This document shows positions 16,751 through 27,583 of a stretch of 64,000 nt of DNA, piece after piece. Under the pieces are notes generated by a model that saw nothing but the letters and a program-made list of their open reading frames with translations, was not told the origin of the DNA and ran no database searches. The position numbers and the translations under genes are program-made. Source of the stretch: Actinomycetes bacterium (GTDB lineage: Bacteria > Actinomycetota > Actinomycetes > Propionibacteriales > Propionibacteriaceae); NCBI GenBank assembly GCA_023460935.1, contig JAEWOI010000030.1:1-64000 (forward strand), written 5' to 3'. How positions within the stretch are numbered: the stretch's first letter is position 1; every line of letters begins with the position of its first letter.

Positions 16751-18433
16751 TCAGCCGCGCGTGAGCTTGCGGTGCGCGGTGCGGTGCGGCCGGGCGGCCT
16801 CGACACCGAGCCGGGCGACCTTGTTCTCCTCGTAATCGGCGAAGTTGCCCTCGTACCAGAACCAGGCCGCGTCGTCGGTGTCGGTGCCCTCCCAGGCGAG
16901 GATGTGCGTGGCCACCCGGTCCAGGAACCAGCGGTCGTGGGAGATCACGACGGCACAGCCGGGGAAGTCCAGGAGGGCGTCCTCCAGGGACTGCAGGGTC
17001 TCCACGTCCAGGTCGTTGGTCGGCTCGTCGAGCAGCAGGACGTTGCCGCCCATCTTCAGGGTGAGGGCGAGGTTCAGCCGGTTCCGCTCACCACCGGACA
17101 GCACGCCGGCCAGCTTCTGCTGGTCCGGGCCCTTGAAGCCGAAGGACGCGACATAGGCGCGCGACGGCATCTCGAAGCTGGCCACCTTGATGTGGTCGAG
17201 GCCGTCGGAGACCACCTCCCAGACGTTCTTGGCCGGATCGATGCCGGCACGGCTCTGGTCGACGTAGGAGAACTTCACGGTCGAGCCGACCTTGAGCTCG
17301 CCCGAGTCGGGCTGTTCCTCGCCGACGATCATCTTGAACAGCGTGGTCTTGCCCACGCCGTTCGGGCCGATGATGCCGACGATGCCGGCGCGGGGGAGGG
17401 TGAAGCTGAGGTTGTCGATCAGGATCCGGTCGCCGAAGCCCTTGGTCAGCTTGCGCGCCTCCAGCACCTCCGAGCCAAGGCGCGGGCCCGGCGGGATGTT
17501 GATCTCGGCGAGGTCCACCTGGCGGTTGCGCTCGGCCTCGGCGGCCAGCTCCTCGTAGCGCGCAAGGCGGGCCTTGTTCTTGGCCTGCCTGGCCTTCGGG
17601 TTCGCGCGCACCCACTCCAGTTCCTTCTCCAGGATCTTGGCGCGCTTGGCGTCCTTCTTGCCCTCGATCTGCAGCCGGGAGCGCTTGGTCTCGAGGTAGG
17701 TGGAGTAGTTGCCCTCGTAGGGGTGCAGCTGGCCGCGGTCGATCTCGCAGATCCATTCCGCGACGTTGTCCAGGAAGTACCGGTCGTGGGTGACCGCGAG
17801 CACAGCCCCGGGGTAGGTCTTCAGGTGCCCTTCCAGCCAGTTCACGCTCTCGGCGTCGAGGTGGTTGGTCGGCTCGTCCAGCAGCAGCAGGTCGGGCTGC
17901 TGCAGCAACAGCTTGCACAGTGCCACGCGGCGCCGCTCGCCGCCGGAGAGGACGTCGACGATCGCATCCCCCGGCGGGCACTGCAGCGCGTCCATGGCCT
18001 GCTCCAGCTGGGAGTCCAGGTCCCAGGCGTTGCGGTGGTCGAGCTCGGTCTGCAGCTCGCCCATCTCGGCCAGCAGCGAGTCGAAGTCGGCGTCCGGGTC
18101 GGCCATGGCTGCGGAGACCTCGTTGAAGCGGTCGAGCATCCCCTTGGTCTCGGCCACAGCCTCGTGGATGTTCTCCAGCACGGTCTTGCCCTCGGTCAGC
18201 GGCGGCTCCTGCAGCAGGATGCCGACGCTCTTGCCCTTGGCCAGCATCGCGTCGCCGTTGTCGGTGCGGATCATGCCGGCCATCAGCTTCAGCATGGTCG
18301 ACTTGCCCGCGCCGTTGGGGCCGACCACCCCGATCTTGGCGCCCTCGTAGACGGAGACGGTGACGTTGTCCAGCACCAGCTTCTCGCCCAGCTTCTTGCG
18401 GACGTTGTGCATGGTGAACACGAATTCGGGCAT
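16751..18433 (-). CDS. ettA: ABC-F protein EttA
   Basis: A 560-residue ABC-F protein with two ABC domains and no membrane part. First domain: GPNGAGKST near 39-47, LSGGERRRVAL near 164, LLLDEPTNHLD. The linker contains the charged arm typical of EttA (NPKARQAKNKARLARYEEL). Second domain: GPNGVGKTT, LSGGERNRLNLAL, LLLDEPTNDLD. EttA binds the ribosomal E site and adjusts early elongation to the ATP/ADP ratio. A -10-like TAGACT is at 18469-18474 (complement), and GAGGAAG precedes the ATG. Length and motif order match the family. Confidence 0.95.
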   Translation of the reverse strand: MPEFVFTMHNVRKKLGEKLVLDNVTVSVYEGAKIGVVGPNGAGKSTMLKLMAGMIRTDNGDAMLAKGKSVGILLQEPPLTEGKTVLENIHEAVAETKGMLDRFNEVSAAMADPDADFDSLLAEMGELQTELDHRNAWDLDSQLEQAMDALQCPPGDAIVDVLSGGERRRVALCKLLLQQPDLLLLDEPTNHLDAESVNWLEGHLKTYPGAVLAVTHDRYFLDNVAEWICEIDRGQLHPYEGNYSTYLETKRSRLQIEGKKDAKRAKILEKELEWVRANPKARQAKNKARLARYEELAAEAERNRQVDLAEINIPPGPRLGSEVLEARKLTKGFGDRILIDNLSFTLPRAGIVGIIGPNGVGKTTLFKMIVGEEQPDSGELKVGSTVKFSYVDQSRAGIDPAKNVWEVVSDGLDHIKVASFEMPSRAYVASFGFKGPDQQKLAGVLSGGERNRLNLALTLKMGGNVLLLDEPTNDLDVETLQSLEDALLDFPGCAVVISHDRWFLDRVATHILAWEGTDTDDAAWFWYEGNFADYEENKVARLGVEAARPHRTAHRKLTRG

Positions 18434-18486
18434 GGTCGATCTTCCTCAGGGGTTGTGGAGCAGCGTCCAGTCTATGGCAGCCCCGC

Positions 18487-18554
18487 CCCAACCCCCGCAA
18501 GCTGTGAGTTAGCCGGTGACATCACCGGCTAACTCACAGCTTGCGGGGGTTGGG
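18487..18554. repeat. 68-nt perfect palindrome, repeat family A copy 2
   Basis: Two 33-nt arms with a 2-nt centre (CA). The inner 19 nt of each arm match copy 1 (1-40), but one pair is changed on both arms (G to A on the left, C to T on the right), so the pairing is kept. The outer 14 nt are TTGCGGGGGTTGGG and its complement. The flavoprotein gene to the right ends inside it: its TAG stop (18529-18531) contains the changed base. Possible roles: terminator hairpin, DNA-binding site, or a mobile palindromic element. Confidence 0.92.
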
Positions 18555-21324
18555 TGAGGAGTTCGGCGAGGGTGAGCGCCGGGCGCCCGGCCAGGTCGGC
18601 CAGCTGCAGCCGGCAGGAGAAGCCGTCGGCCAGCACGATCGCCTCCGGCCCGGCAGCAGCCACCGCGGGCAGCAGGTGCGTGCCGGCCACCGCGACGGAG
18701 GTCTCGTAGTGGCCGCGCTCCACGCCGAAGTTGCCGGCCAGCCCGCAGCAGCCGGCCACCGTGACCACCTCTGCGCCGGTGCGGGCCAGGATCGCTGCGT
18801 CGGCCGTCCAGCCCAGCACTGAGGCGTGGTGGCAGTGCGGCTGGGCCACCACCACCGTCCCGGCCAGGTCCGGCGGTGACCACCCCTCGGCCGTCGCGAG
18901 CAGTTCGGCCAGGGTGAGCACCCCTGCGGCCACGGCCGGCAGGCGCGGGTCCTCGACCAGGCCGGCAGCGTCGTCGCGCCACACCGCGACGCAGGACGGC
19001 TCCAGGCCGAGCACCGGCGTGCCGCCGGCGACGATCGGGTGCAGCAGCTCAATCGAGTGGCTCAGCAGCCGGGCCGCGTGCTCGCGCTGCCCTGTGGTGA
19101 TCCAGGGCAGGCCGCAGCAGGCCGTGCGCTGCAGCACGGACGGCGCGAAGCCTGCTTCGACCAGAACAGCGAGCACCGCGTCCAGCCGCTCCGCTGCCAG
19201 GGTGTCGGTGAAGGAGTCCACCCAGACGACGACCGGCCGTCCGGAGGCCGGCGGCACGGCGCGGCGCCGGGCGCGGCTGCTGGAGAACTCCGGCAGCTTC
19301 CGGCGGGGGTCGACGCCGGCCATCCATCTCGCAGCCCGGCCGAGGCCCGGCGCCGCCAGCGCCCGGTTCACCAGCGTCGCCAGTCCCGGCACGCCGGTGA
19401 CCAGCCTGGCCCAGGTGGGCAGCCAGCCCAGCGCGTAGTGGCTGCGCGGGCGCAGCCTGCGGCGATACGTCTCGGCGAGCACCCGGGACTTGTGGGCCGC
19501 GATGTCGGTGCCGGTGGGGCACTCGGTGGCGCAGGCCTTGCAGGACAGGCACAGCTCGAGTGCCTCGTGCACCTCCGGTGCGCGCCAGCCACCGGTGACC
19601 AGCGTGCCGTTCACCATCTCCTGCAGGGTGCGGGCGCGGCCGCGCGTGGAGTCCTGCTCCCGCCCGGTCGCCTGGTAGGAGGGGCACATCACACCCCCGG
19701 TGTCGGCCAGGCACTTGCCGACGCCGGTGCAGCGGTGGACGGCGGCGGCGAAGCCGGGGTCGAGCCGCGGCAGCCGGCTACCCGCCGCCGCCGGGAGCCG
19801 GAGGTCGGCGTCCAGCGGCCTTGGGTCAACCAGCACGCCGGGGTTCAGCAGGTTCTGCGGGTCGAAGATGTGCTTCACCGCCGCGAACAGCGCGAGCGCC
19901 CGCGGGGAGTACATCCGGCTGAGAAGTTCGGAGCGGGCCCGCCCGTCACCGTGCTCACCAGAACAGGAGCCGCCGTGCCGGGCGGCCAGGTCGGCCGCGT
20001 CCTCGACGAAGCGGCGGTATCCGGCGACGCCGCCGCTGGAGGACAGCTCGAAGTCGATCCGGACGTGCACGCAGCCCTCGCCGAAGTGGCCGTAGGGCAG
20101 GCCGTGCAGCCCATGTTCGGTGAGCAGGGCGTCGAAGTCCCGCAGGTAGGCCCCGAGCCTTGGCGGCGGCACGGCGGCGTCCTCCCAGCCGGCGTGGGCC
20201 GGCCTGGCCAGCCCGACGGCTGCGAGCCCGGCCCCGTCGGCCCGGATCCGCCACACCTGCGCCGCCCTGCGGCGGTCGGTGATCACCTCGGCCCCGAGCC
20301 CGCCGGCCGCCGCCACCAGCCCGCTCGCCCGTTCGGCGAGGACGCCTGGATCGGAGTCGGTGAGTTCGATGAAGAGCCAGCCCTCGCCGGGCGGCAGGTC
20401 GGGTACCGCAGACGGCCCCAGCCGCCTGCGGACCACGTCGATGATGCGCGCGTCCAGGCCCTCCACGGCAGTGGGCAGCCACGGCAGGATCGACGGCGTC
20501 GCGTCGGCCGCCGCGACCATGTCGGGGTAACCGATCGCGACCAGCGCGGCATGGGGCAGGTCGGCCACCAGCCGCACGCGTGCGCCGGTGACCACAGCGA
20601 GGGTGCCTTCGCTGCCGGCCAGGAACCTGGCGACGTCGAAGCCGTATTCGGGCAACAGGTGTTCGAGGCTGTAGCCCGACACCTGGCGGGGGAACCTGCC
20701 GAACTCGGTGCGCAGCACCCCGAGGTTGGCCGCCACCAGTTCGTGCAGCGCCCGCAGGGTGGGGGAGTCGTCGCGGCGCCAGGTGCCGGGGCCGAGGCTC
20801 AGCCGCTCACCGGTGCCGGTGATCACCTCCAGGCCGAGGATGTTGTCCGCGGTCCTGCCGTAGCCGAGCGCCCTCGGGCCGCAGGCGTTGTTGCCGATCA
20901 TCCCGCCGATCGTGCAGCGGTCGGACGTGGAGGGGTCCGGGCCGAAGCGCAGCCCGTGCGCCGCAGCAGCGGCGGTGAGCCGCGCCGGCACCACGCCGGG
21001 CTCGACGATCGCAGCCCGGCCCGGGTCGAGGTGGGCGATCCGGTCCAGCGCGGAGCAGTCGACGACCAACCCGGCGCCCACGGAGTTGCCTGCGATCGAG
21101 GTGCCGGCCCCACGGCTGGTCAGCGGCAGCCCGGCTGTCCGGGCTGCATCCACCAGCTCACCCAGTTCTGCCACCGAGCGCGGGCGGGCGACCGCCGCCG
21201 GCGGTACCCGGTAGAGGGATGCGTCTGAGGAGTAGAGCGCCCGGGTCAGCCTCCCGGAACTGACCTCGAAACCCGCCCTGGCCAGCGTGGCCACCTGATC
21301 GGTGAACCCAGCTGCTCCCGGCAC
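18529..21324 (-). CDS. FAD and Fe-S dehydrogenase, YdiJ-like (D-2-hydroxyglutarate or D-lactate)
   Basis: A 931-residue fusion of a GlcD-type flavin domain and a GlcF-type iron-sulfur domain. FAD_binding_4 is at about 40-240 (RPRSVAELGELVDAAR, RGAGTSIAGN), the FAD-oxidase C domain at about 260-520, and ferredoxin-like clusters at about 540-625 (CTGVGKC; CLSCKACATECP). The C-terminal CCG domains hold ACCGLPW and AGCCGLAGNFG. Same-architecture YdiJ acts on D-2-hydroxyglutarate; others act on D-lactate. Lysine genes 3 kb away make the first attractive. The GTG start lies 4 nt after the marR stop. The last eight or so codons are encoded by the palindromic repeat. Confidence 0.88.
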   Translation of the reverse strand: MPGAAGFTDQVATLARAGFEVSSGRLTRALYSSDASLYRVPPAAVARPRSVAELGELVDAARTAGLPLTSRGAGTSIAGNSVGAGLVVDCSALDRIAHLDPGRAAIVEPGVVPARLTAAAAAHGLRFGPDPSTSDRCTIGGMIGNNACGPRALGYGRTADNILGLEVITGTGERLSLGPGTWRRDDSPTLRALHELVAANLGVLRTEFGRFPRQVSGYSLEHLLPEYGFDVARFLAGSEGTLAVVTGARVRLVADLPHAALVAIGYPDMVAAADATPSILPWLPTAVEGLDARIIDVVRRRLGPSAVPDLPPGEGWLFIELTDSDPGVLAERASGLVAAAGGLGAEVITDRRRAAQVWRIRADGAGLAAVGLARPAHAGWEDAAVPPPRLGAYLRDFDALLTEHGLHGLPYGHFGEGCVHVRIDFELSSSGGVAGYRRFVEDAADLAARHGGSCSGEHGDGRARSELLSRMYSPRALALFAAVKHIFDPQNLLNPGVLVDPRPLDADLRLPAAAGSRLPRLDPGFAAAVHRCTGVGKCLADTGGVMCPSYQATGREQDSTRGRARTLQEMVNGTLVTGGWRAPEVHEALELCLSCKACATECPTGTDIAAHKSRVLAETYRRRLRPRSHYALGWLPTWARLVTGVPGLATLVNRALAAPGLGRAARWMAGVDPRRKLPEFSSSRARRRAVPPASGRPVVVWVDSFTDTLAAERLDAVLAVLVEAGFAPSVLQRTACCGLPWITTGQREHAARLLSHSIELLHPIVAGGTPVLGLEPSCVAVWRDDAAGLVEDPRLPAVAAGVLTLAELLATAEGWSPPDLAGTVVVAQPHCHHASVLGWTADAAILARTGAEVVTVAGCCGLAGNFGVERGHYETSVAVAGTHLLPAVAAAGPEAIVLADGFSCRLQLADLAGRPALTLAELLTQPPQAVS

Positions 21325-21328
21325 GGGT

Positions 21329-21787
21329 TCAGTCTGTCACGCCTTTCACCGCGTCCATGGCGCGGCCGAGCGCTTCGAAGTCCTCGGGCGCCACGGGGTC
21401 CACCAGCACGCGGCGCACGCTCTCGACGTGGAACGGGGCGGCCTGCACCAGCAACTGGTAACCCTGCGGGGTGAGGGCTGCGAAGACGCCGCGGCGGTCT
21501 GAAGGGCAAGCCGTGCGCGACACCAGCCCCTTGGCCTCCATGCGGGCGATGGTGTGGGTGAGCCTCGAGCGGGACTGCCGCACGCGTGCGGCCAGGTCGG
21601 ACATTCGCAGCGATCGCTGCTCGCACTCCGACAGGTGCACTAGGATTTCGTACTCACCCAGGTCGAGGCCGAACGGACGCAACTCCGCCTCGAGTTCCTC
21701 GTTGATGCGCGCGACGCCGTTCAGGAACGAGCGCCAGATCCGCTGCTGGTCCTGGTCCAGCCAGCGGGGTTGCAGTCGGGTGGTCAC
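21329..21787 (-). CDS. MarR-family regulator
   Basis: About 152 residues, with a winged helix in the middle (LGEYEILVHLSEC, MSDLAARVRQSRSRLTHTIARMEAKGLV, then the wing CPSDRRGVFAALTPQG). It is followed directly by the YdiJ-like gene and is divergent from the acyl-CoA ligase gene, so either could be its target. An ATG at 21799 would add four residues, but that ATG lies inside a -10 box (TATGGT); I prefer the GTG at 21787, exactly 7 nt after the box. Ligand unknown. Confidence 0.87.
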   Translation of the reverse strand: MTTRLQPRWLDQDQQRIWRSFLNGVARINEELEAELRPFGLDLGEYEILVHLSECEQRSLRMSDLAARVRQSRSRLTHTIARMEAKGLVSRTACPSDRRGVFAALTPQGYQLLVQAAPFHVESVRRVLVDPVAPEDFEALGRAMDAVKGVTD

Positions 21788-21794
21788 GGCACCA

Positions 21795-21828
21795 ACCATA
21801 GCAATAAAGTTTAGCGTTCAACAACTTT
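21795..21828 (-). promoter_or_regulatory. marR promoter with inverted repeat
   Basis: A -10 box TATGGT (complement of 21795-21800) lies 7 nt before the GTG. An AAAGTT/AACTTT inverted repeat at 21806-21828 with an 11-nt spacer overlaps the expected -35 region and may be the MarR operator. It also lies upstream of the divergent ligase gene. Confidence 0.45.
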
Positions 21829-21930
21829 CCGGGGACGACGTCCGCGCGCTGCGCTGCGCGTCCTTCCGGCGGCCCGAAGCCGCCCCTAGACTGCACAGAC
21901 CAGTCCAACGGTGGATCGAGGGGAAGGCCC

Positions 21931-23759
<1,829 letters not shown>

Positions 23760-23763
<4 letters not shown>

Positions 23764-24653
23764 GCCCGCACCTGACGCGGATCCCCCAGCGGTGGGTCGA
23801 CCTCGACGCCCAGGGCCATGTCAACAACGCCCTCGTCGCGGACTATCTGCAGGAGGCGCGGGTCGACTGGCTGTTGTCCGGAGCCAACGCCCACCTGCTC
23901 GGCTCGGCCACCATGGTGGTCTCCCACCAGGTGGAGTACCTGGGGCCGCTCGGCTTCGGTGTGTCGCCGGTGGAGGTCGCGCTGGAGGTGGGCAACGTCG
24001 GCGCAGCCAGGTTCGCGCTCGGCTACTCGGTGCGCCAGGACGGACGTGAGCTGGCCCGGGCCCACTCCACCCTCTGCCTGTACGACTACGCCGCCGCCCG
24101 CCCGCGCCGGATGACGACGGCCGAGCGGTCCTGGTTCGCTGCCCAGTCCGGTTCGCTGGAGCCGTTCCGGTCGCTGGGGCGCTGGCAGGTCGGCGCCGCG
24201 GCGCACAGCTACGAGTTCGTCGTCCGGTGGTCCGACCTCGACCCGTACGGCCACGTCAACAACGTGCGGGTGTTCGACTACGTGGCCGAGGCCCGGATCC
24301 GGATGAACCCGGACGGCGACGGCGCCACCCGGATGCACACCGCGGCGCAGGAGGGCCTGCTCTGGATGGTCGCAAGGCAGGACGTCGACTACCTCGGCCA
24401 GATCAACCACCGCACCGAGCCCTACCTGGTGCGCTCAGCCGTCGCACGGGTCGGCCGCACGTCGGTGACCATCGTCGCCGAGGTTCAGGACCCGCTGGAC
24501 AACGCGATCCTCGCCCGCACCCGCACAGTGCTGGTCAGCGGAGACGCCACCGGCCGCCCGGTGCCGCTGCCCGCCGCCATGCTGGCAGCCGGCGAGCGCT
24601 GGCCCGCCGAGCCGGCGGCCACCCACAGGGCTCCGGTTCAGCCGACGGAGTGA
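23760..24653 (+). CDS. Tandem hot-dog acyl-CoA thioesterase
   Basis: A 297-residue protein with two 4HBT hot-dog domains in one chain. Each starts with the family signature: RWVDLDAQGHVNNA (about residue 11) and RWSDLDPYGHVNNV (about residue 158), with the catalytic Asp kept in both. A tandem chain folds as the usual hot-dog dimer. It likely hydrolyses acyl-CoA, perhaps products of the ligase whose stop it overlaps. The GTG start at 23760 is fixed by that GTGA overlap. Chain-length preference unknown. Confidence 0.87.
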
Positions 24654-24668
24654 CCGAAGCGGGCGCCC

Positions 24669-26198
24669 TCAGTTGGCTTCCCGACCGGCCTGACCGGCCG
24701 AGAACTGCACGCCCTGGGCGAGGGCTACCGAGCCGGAGTAGTTGATCGTGTTGGTCGAGCGGCGCATGTAGGCACGCCAGGCGTCGGAGCCGGACTCCCG
24801 GCCGCCACCGGTTTCCTTCTCCCCGCCGAAGGCGCCGCCGATCTCGGCACCCGAAGTGCCGACGTTGACGTTGGCGATGCCGGTGTCGGCGGTGGCGAGG
24901 AACTGCTCTGCCTCGGCCTGGTCGCGGGTGAAGATGCCGGCGGACAGCCCCTGGTCGACAGCGTTGTGCAGGGCCAGGGCCTCGCCGAAGTCGTCGTAGG
25001 TCACCACGTAGAGGATCGGGGCGAACGTCTCGGCCTGCATCACCGAGGCCTGGGCCGGCATGCGCACCAGCGCGGGGCGCACGTAGCAGCCGCCGGCGCC
25101 CACCTGCACCTGCTCGCCCCCGGTGACGACCTCGCCCCCGTCCGCAACGGCGCGGTCCAGCGCGGTGCGCATCGCGGTGTACGCGGCCTCGCTGATCAGC
25201 GGCCCGACGAGTGTGCCGGCCTCGAAGGGGTCACCGACCGGCAGTGCGTCGAAGGCAGCGGCCAGGCGACGGCAGGCCTCGTCCGCAACCGAGGAGTGCA
25301 CGATCAGCCGCCGCAGGGTGGTGCAGCGCTGGCCTGCGGTGCCGGCAGCTGCGAACACCATCGAGTCGACGGCGAGGTCGAGGTCGGCGCTGGGAGTCAG
25401 CACGACGGCGTTGTTGCCGCCCAGCTCGAGCAGCACGCGGCCGAACCGGGCGGCCACCCGGGGAGCGATCTCCCGGCCCATCCGCGTGGAGCCGGTTGCG
25501 CTCACCAGCGCGACAGCTGGGGAGTCCACCAGCCTGGCACCCAGCTCCCGGTCGCCCAGCAGCAACCCCCCGACGCCTGCCGGGGCGCCGGTGTCGGCGA
25601 TCGCCCGGTCCAGCAACGCCGAGGTGGCCAGGGCGGTCAGCGGGGTGGTGCTGGAGGGCTTCCACACCACGGAGTCACCGCAGACGAGCGCGATGGCGGC
25701 GTTCCACGACCAGACGGCCACCGGGAAGTTGAAGGCGGAGATCACCCCGACGACTCCGAGCGGGTGCCACACCTCCTGCAGCCGGTGGCCGGGCCGCTCG
25801 GACGGCATCGTCCGGCCGAACAGCTGGCGCGAGAGGCCGACGGCCAGGTCGCAGATGTCGATCATCTCCTGCACCTCGCCGAGCGCCTCCGAGCCGATCT
25901 TGCCGACCTCGATGGTGACCAGGTCCGCCAGGTGCTGCTTGTGCTCGCCGATCAGCTCGCCCAGCCGCTTCACCAGGCGCCCCCGGACCGGCCCCGGGGT
26001 TGCGCGCCACTGCTCGAACGCAGCCTCGGCTGCGGCGAGCAACCCGTCCGCCTCGGCCGGGGTGTGGGCCCGCACCTCGGCCACCCGGCTGCCGTCCACC
26101 GGGCTGTGCACCGCCCACGGCTCACCCGAACCGCCCAGCGCTGCGGCTTCGAGCCCGAACTCGGCCAGCAGCCCGCTGGTCCGCTCGGCAAGGTTCAT
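24669..26198 (-). CDS. Aminoadipate-semialdehyde dehydrogenase (ALDH7-like)
   Basis: A 509-residue NAD(P)-dependent aldehyde dehydrogenase. Marker motifs: FNFPVAVWSWNAAIALVCGD with the cofactor region VWKPSSTTPLT; the general base Glu in LELGGNNAV; the nucleophile Cys in GTAGQRCTTLRR; and AETFAPILYV. The closest family is ALDH7 (antiquitin, P6C dehydrogenase), which oxidises 2-aminoadipate 6-semialdehyde to 2-aminoadipate. This fits its place as the last gene of a lat-hglS-ALDH operon. The ATG overlaps the hglS stop by 4 nt, which sets the start. Confidence 0.9.
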   Translation of the reverse strand: MNLAERTSGLLAEFGLEAAALGGSGEPWAVHSPVDGSRVAEVRAHTPAEADGLLAAAEAAFEQWRATPGPVRGRLVKRLGELIGEHKQHLADLVTIEVGKIGSEALGEVQEMIDICDLAVGLSRQLFGRTMPSERPGHRLQEVWHPLGVVGVISAFNFPVAVWSWNAAIALVCGDSVVWKPSSTTPLTALATSALLDRAIADTGAPAGVGGLLLGDRELGARLVDSPAVALVSATGSTRMGREIAPRVAARFGRVLLELGGNNAVVLTPSADLDLAVDSMVFAAAGTAGQRCTTLRRLIVHSSVADEACRRLAAAFDALPVGDPFEAGTLVGPLISEAAYTAMRTALDRAVADGGEVVTGGEQVQVGAGGCYVRPALVRMPAQASVMQAETFAPILYVVTYDDFGEALALHNAVDQGLSAGIFTRDQAEAEQFLATADTGIANVNVGTSGAEIGGAFGGEKETGGGRESGSDAWRAYMRRSTNTINYSGSVALAQGVQFSAGQAGREAN

Positions 26199-27583
26199 CC
26201 GGTCACCTCCGGGGTCGGGACGCGCAGCTCGACGCAGGCCGCCACGAGGGAGGCCCGGCTCTGCTCCGCGTACAGCTTCATCGGGTCGTGGACCGTGCGG
26301 CCGACCGCCTCGGCGATCCAGTCGGCGTCGCGCGGCGAGCCTTCCAGGGAGGCGTCCCGGGTGCCCTGGTTGTCCAGGTTGGAAGCGAAGATGCCCGCAG
26401 CGGAGCGGGGCAGGAAGTCCTCGTAGACGATCGGGGTGGCCACCAGCCAGCCTTCGGCCACCATGCCGGCGACCGTGCGGGGCGGTTCCCCCCGGCCCGG
26501 GCGCCCGGCGGCGAACTCGAAGAAGCCCTCCCCGCCGGCCAGCAATCCCGCCTCCGTCGTGGGCCAGTTCGCCTGCCACACCTCCACCTTGATCGCGTCC
26601 CGTTCGGCGGCGCCCAACCCGGCGGAGCGTTCGTCGATCTCGACGACCAGCCGGTCGTAGCGGTCCCGCCCGGCCGGGGTGAGGGCGATGCCGCGCTGTT
26701 CCACCTCGCCGAACCGGACGCTGAGCGCGCCCTCGGTGATCGTGCCGTCCGGCTCGCGGAACCTGCGTGGCTCGGCCAGCGCCTTGAAGGAGGTCTGGCG
26801 CAGCAGCACGTCCGGCCCGGCCCACTTCGGCGGGCCCTGGATCTCGTCGATCATCTGGATGCCCAGCTCGCTCATCCGCCGGTAGAGGTCGTCGATGTCG
26901 AGCACGCGCGGCGTCAGGTGGTTGATGTGGGTGGTCGGCACCCCGCCGATGTCGGCCGCCACGCCGGAGATGGCGGACAGCCGCGCGTACCAGGCCCGGT
27001 CGACCGGCTCGGGGGAGAGCTCGAAGCACGCGGTGGCCAGGCGCAGGAACTCCTCGGCCGCTGCGTCGGGCAGCCCGCCGTCGGCCTCGGCCCGCTCCGC
27101 CAGCGCGAGCACGTCAGGGCCGAACAGCGTCCGGCTGGCGAGGAACGCGTCCAGTTCAGCCTGCAAGCCGGCATCGAAGTAGCGGCGGTCGTCGGTGACC
27201 AGCACCGAGGTGAACACCCGGAACGGGTTGATCGCCAGCGCTGCCGGCGTGGTGGGCCGGAAGGCGGTCGAGACGATCGGCAGGGACGTGGCAGCGGTGC
27301 CCCGCAGGTCGTAGAAACCCACCGGTTCCATGCCGAGCGCAGCGAAGATCTGGGCGACCTGGCGCAGCTCGGTGGCGGTGCCGACCCGGATCGCGCCGTG
27401 CCGCTCAGCGGTCACCCGGTCGATCCGGCCGAGCCGTTCGGCGCGGACGGGATCGGCGGCCAGCACGGCTGCGTTCACGGCGGTGGAGACCTCAACCAGG
27501 GTGTTGTAGGCGGGCACCTCGGTGCCGTACATCGCGGAGAGCGACCGGGCGAAGCCGGCCCGCAGGTCATGCGTAGAGAACAT
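26195..27583 (-). CDS. hglS: 2-oxoadipate dioxygenase/decarboxylase (HglS, DUF1338)
   Basis: A 462-residue DUF1338 protein. This Fe(II) enzyme turns 2-oxoadipate into D-2-hydroxyglutarate with loss of CO2 in Pseudomonas lysine catabolism. Conserved parts: AYNTLVEVS near the N-terminus, then GFYDLRG, THINHLTPRVLDID (histidine metal ligand) and WLVATPIVYEDFLPRSAAGIFASNL. The lat gene upstream and ALDH gene downstream support the lysine role. The start ATG (27583) lies 17 nt inside the end of lat; an alternative start further upstream would overlap more and adds no family-like residues. Confidence 0.88.
   Translation of the reverse strand: MFSTHDLRAGFARSLSAMYGTEVPAYNTLVEVSTAVNAAVLAADPVRAERLGRIDRVTAERHGAIRVGTATELRQVAQIFAALGMEPVGFYDLRGTAATSLPIVSTAFRPTTPAALAINPFRVFTSVLVTDDRRYFDAGLQAELDAFLASRTLFGPDVLALAERAEADGGLPDAAAEEFLRLATACFELSPEPVDRAWYARLSAISGVAADIGGVPTTHINHLTPRVLDIDDLYRRMSELGIQMIDEIQGPPKWAGPDVLLRQTSFKALAEPRRFREPDGTITEGALSVRFGEVEQRGIALTPAGRDRYDRLVVEIDERSAGLGAAERDAIKVEVWQANWPTTEAGLLAGGEGFFEFAAGRPGRGEPPRTVAGMVAEGWLVATPIVYEDFLPRSAAGIFASNLDNQGTRDASLEGSPRDADWIAEAVGRTVHDPMKLYAEQSRASLVAACVELRVPTPEVTG

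Noticed and set aside
13483..16806. 1107-residue minus-strand frame opposite the GTPase and SSB genes
   Set aside because: It is rich in Arg, Gln, Pro and His as expected from the complement of GC-rich genes, and it covers three well-supported plus-strand genes.
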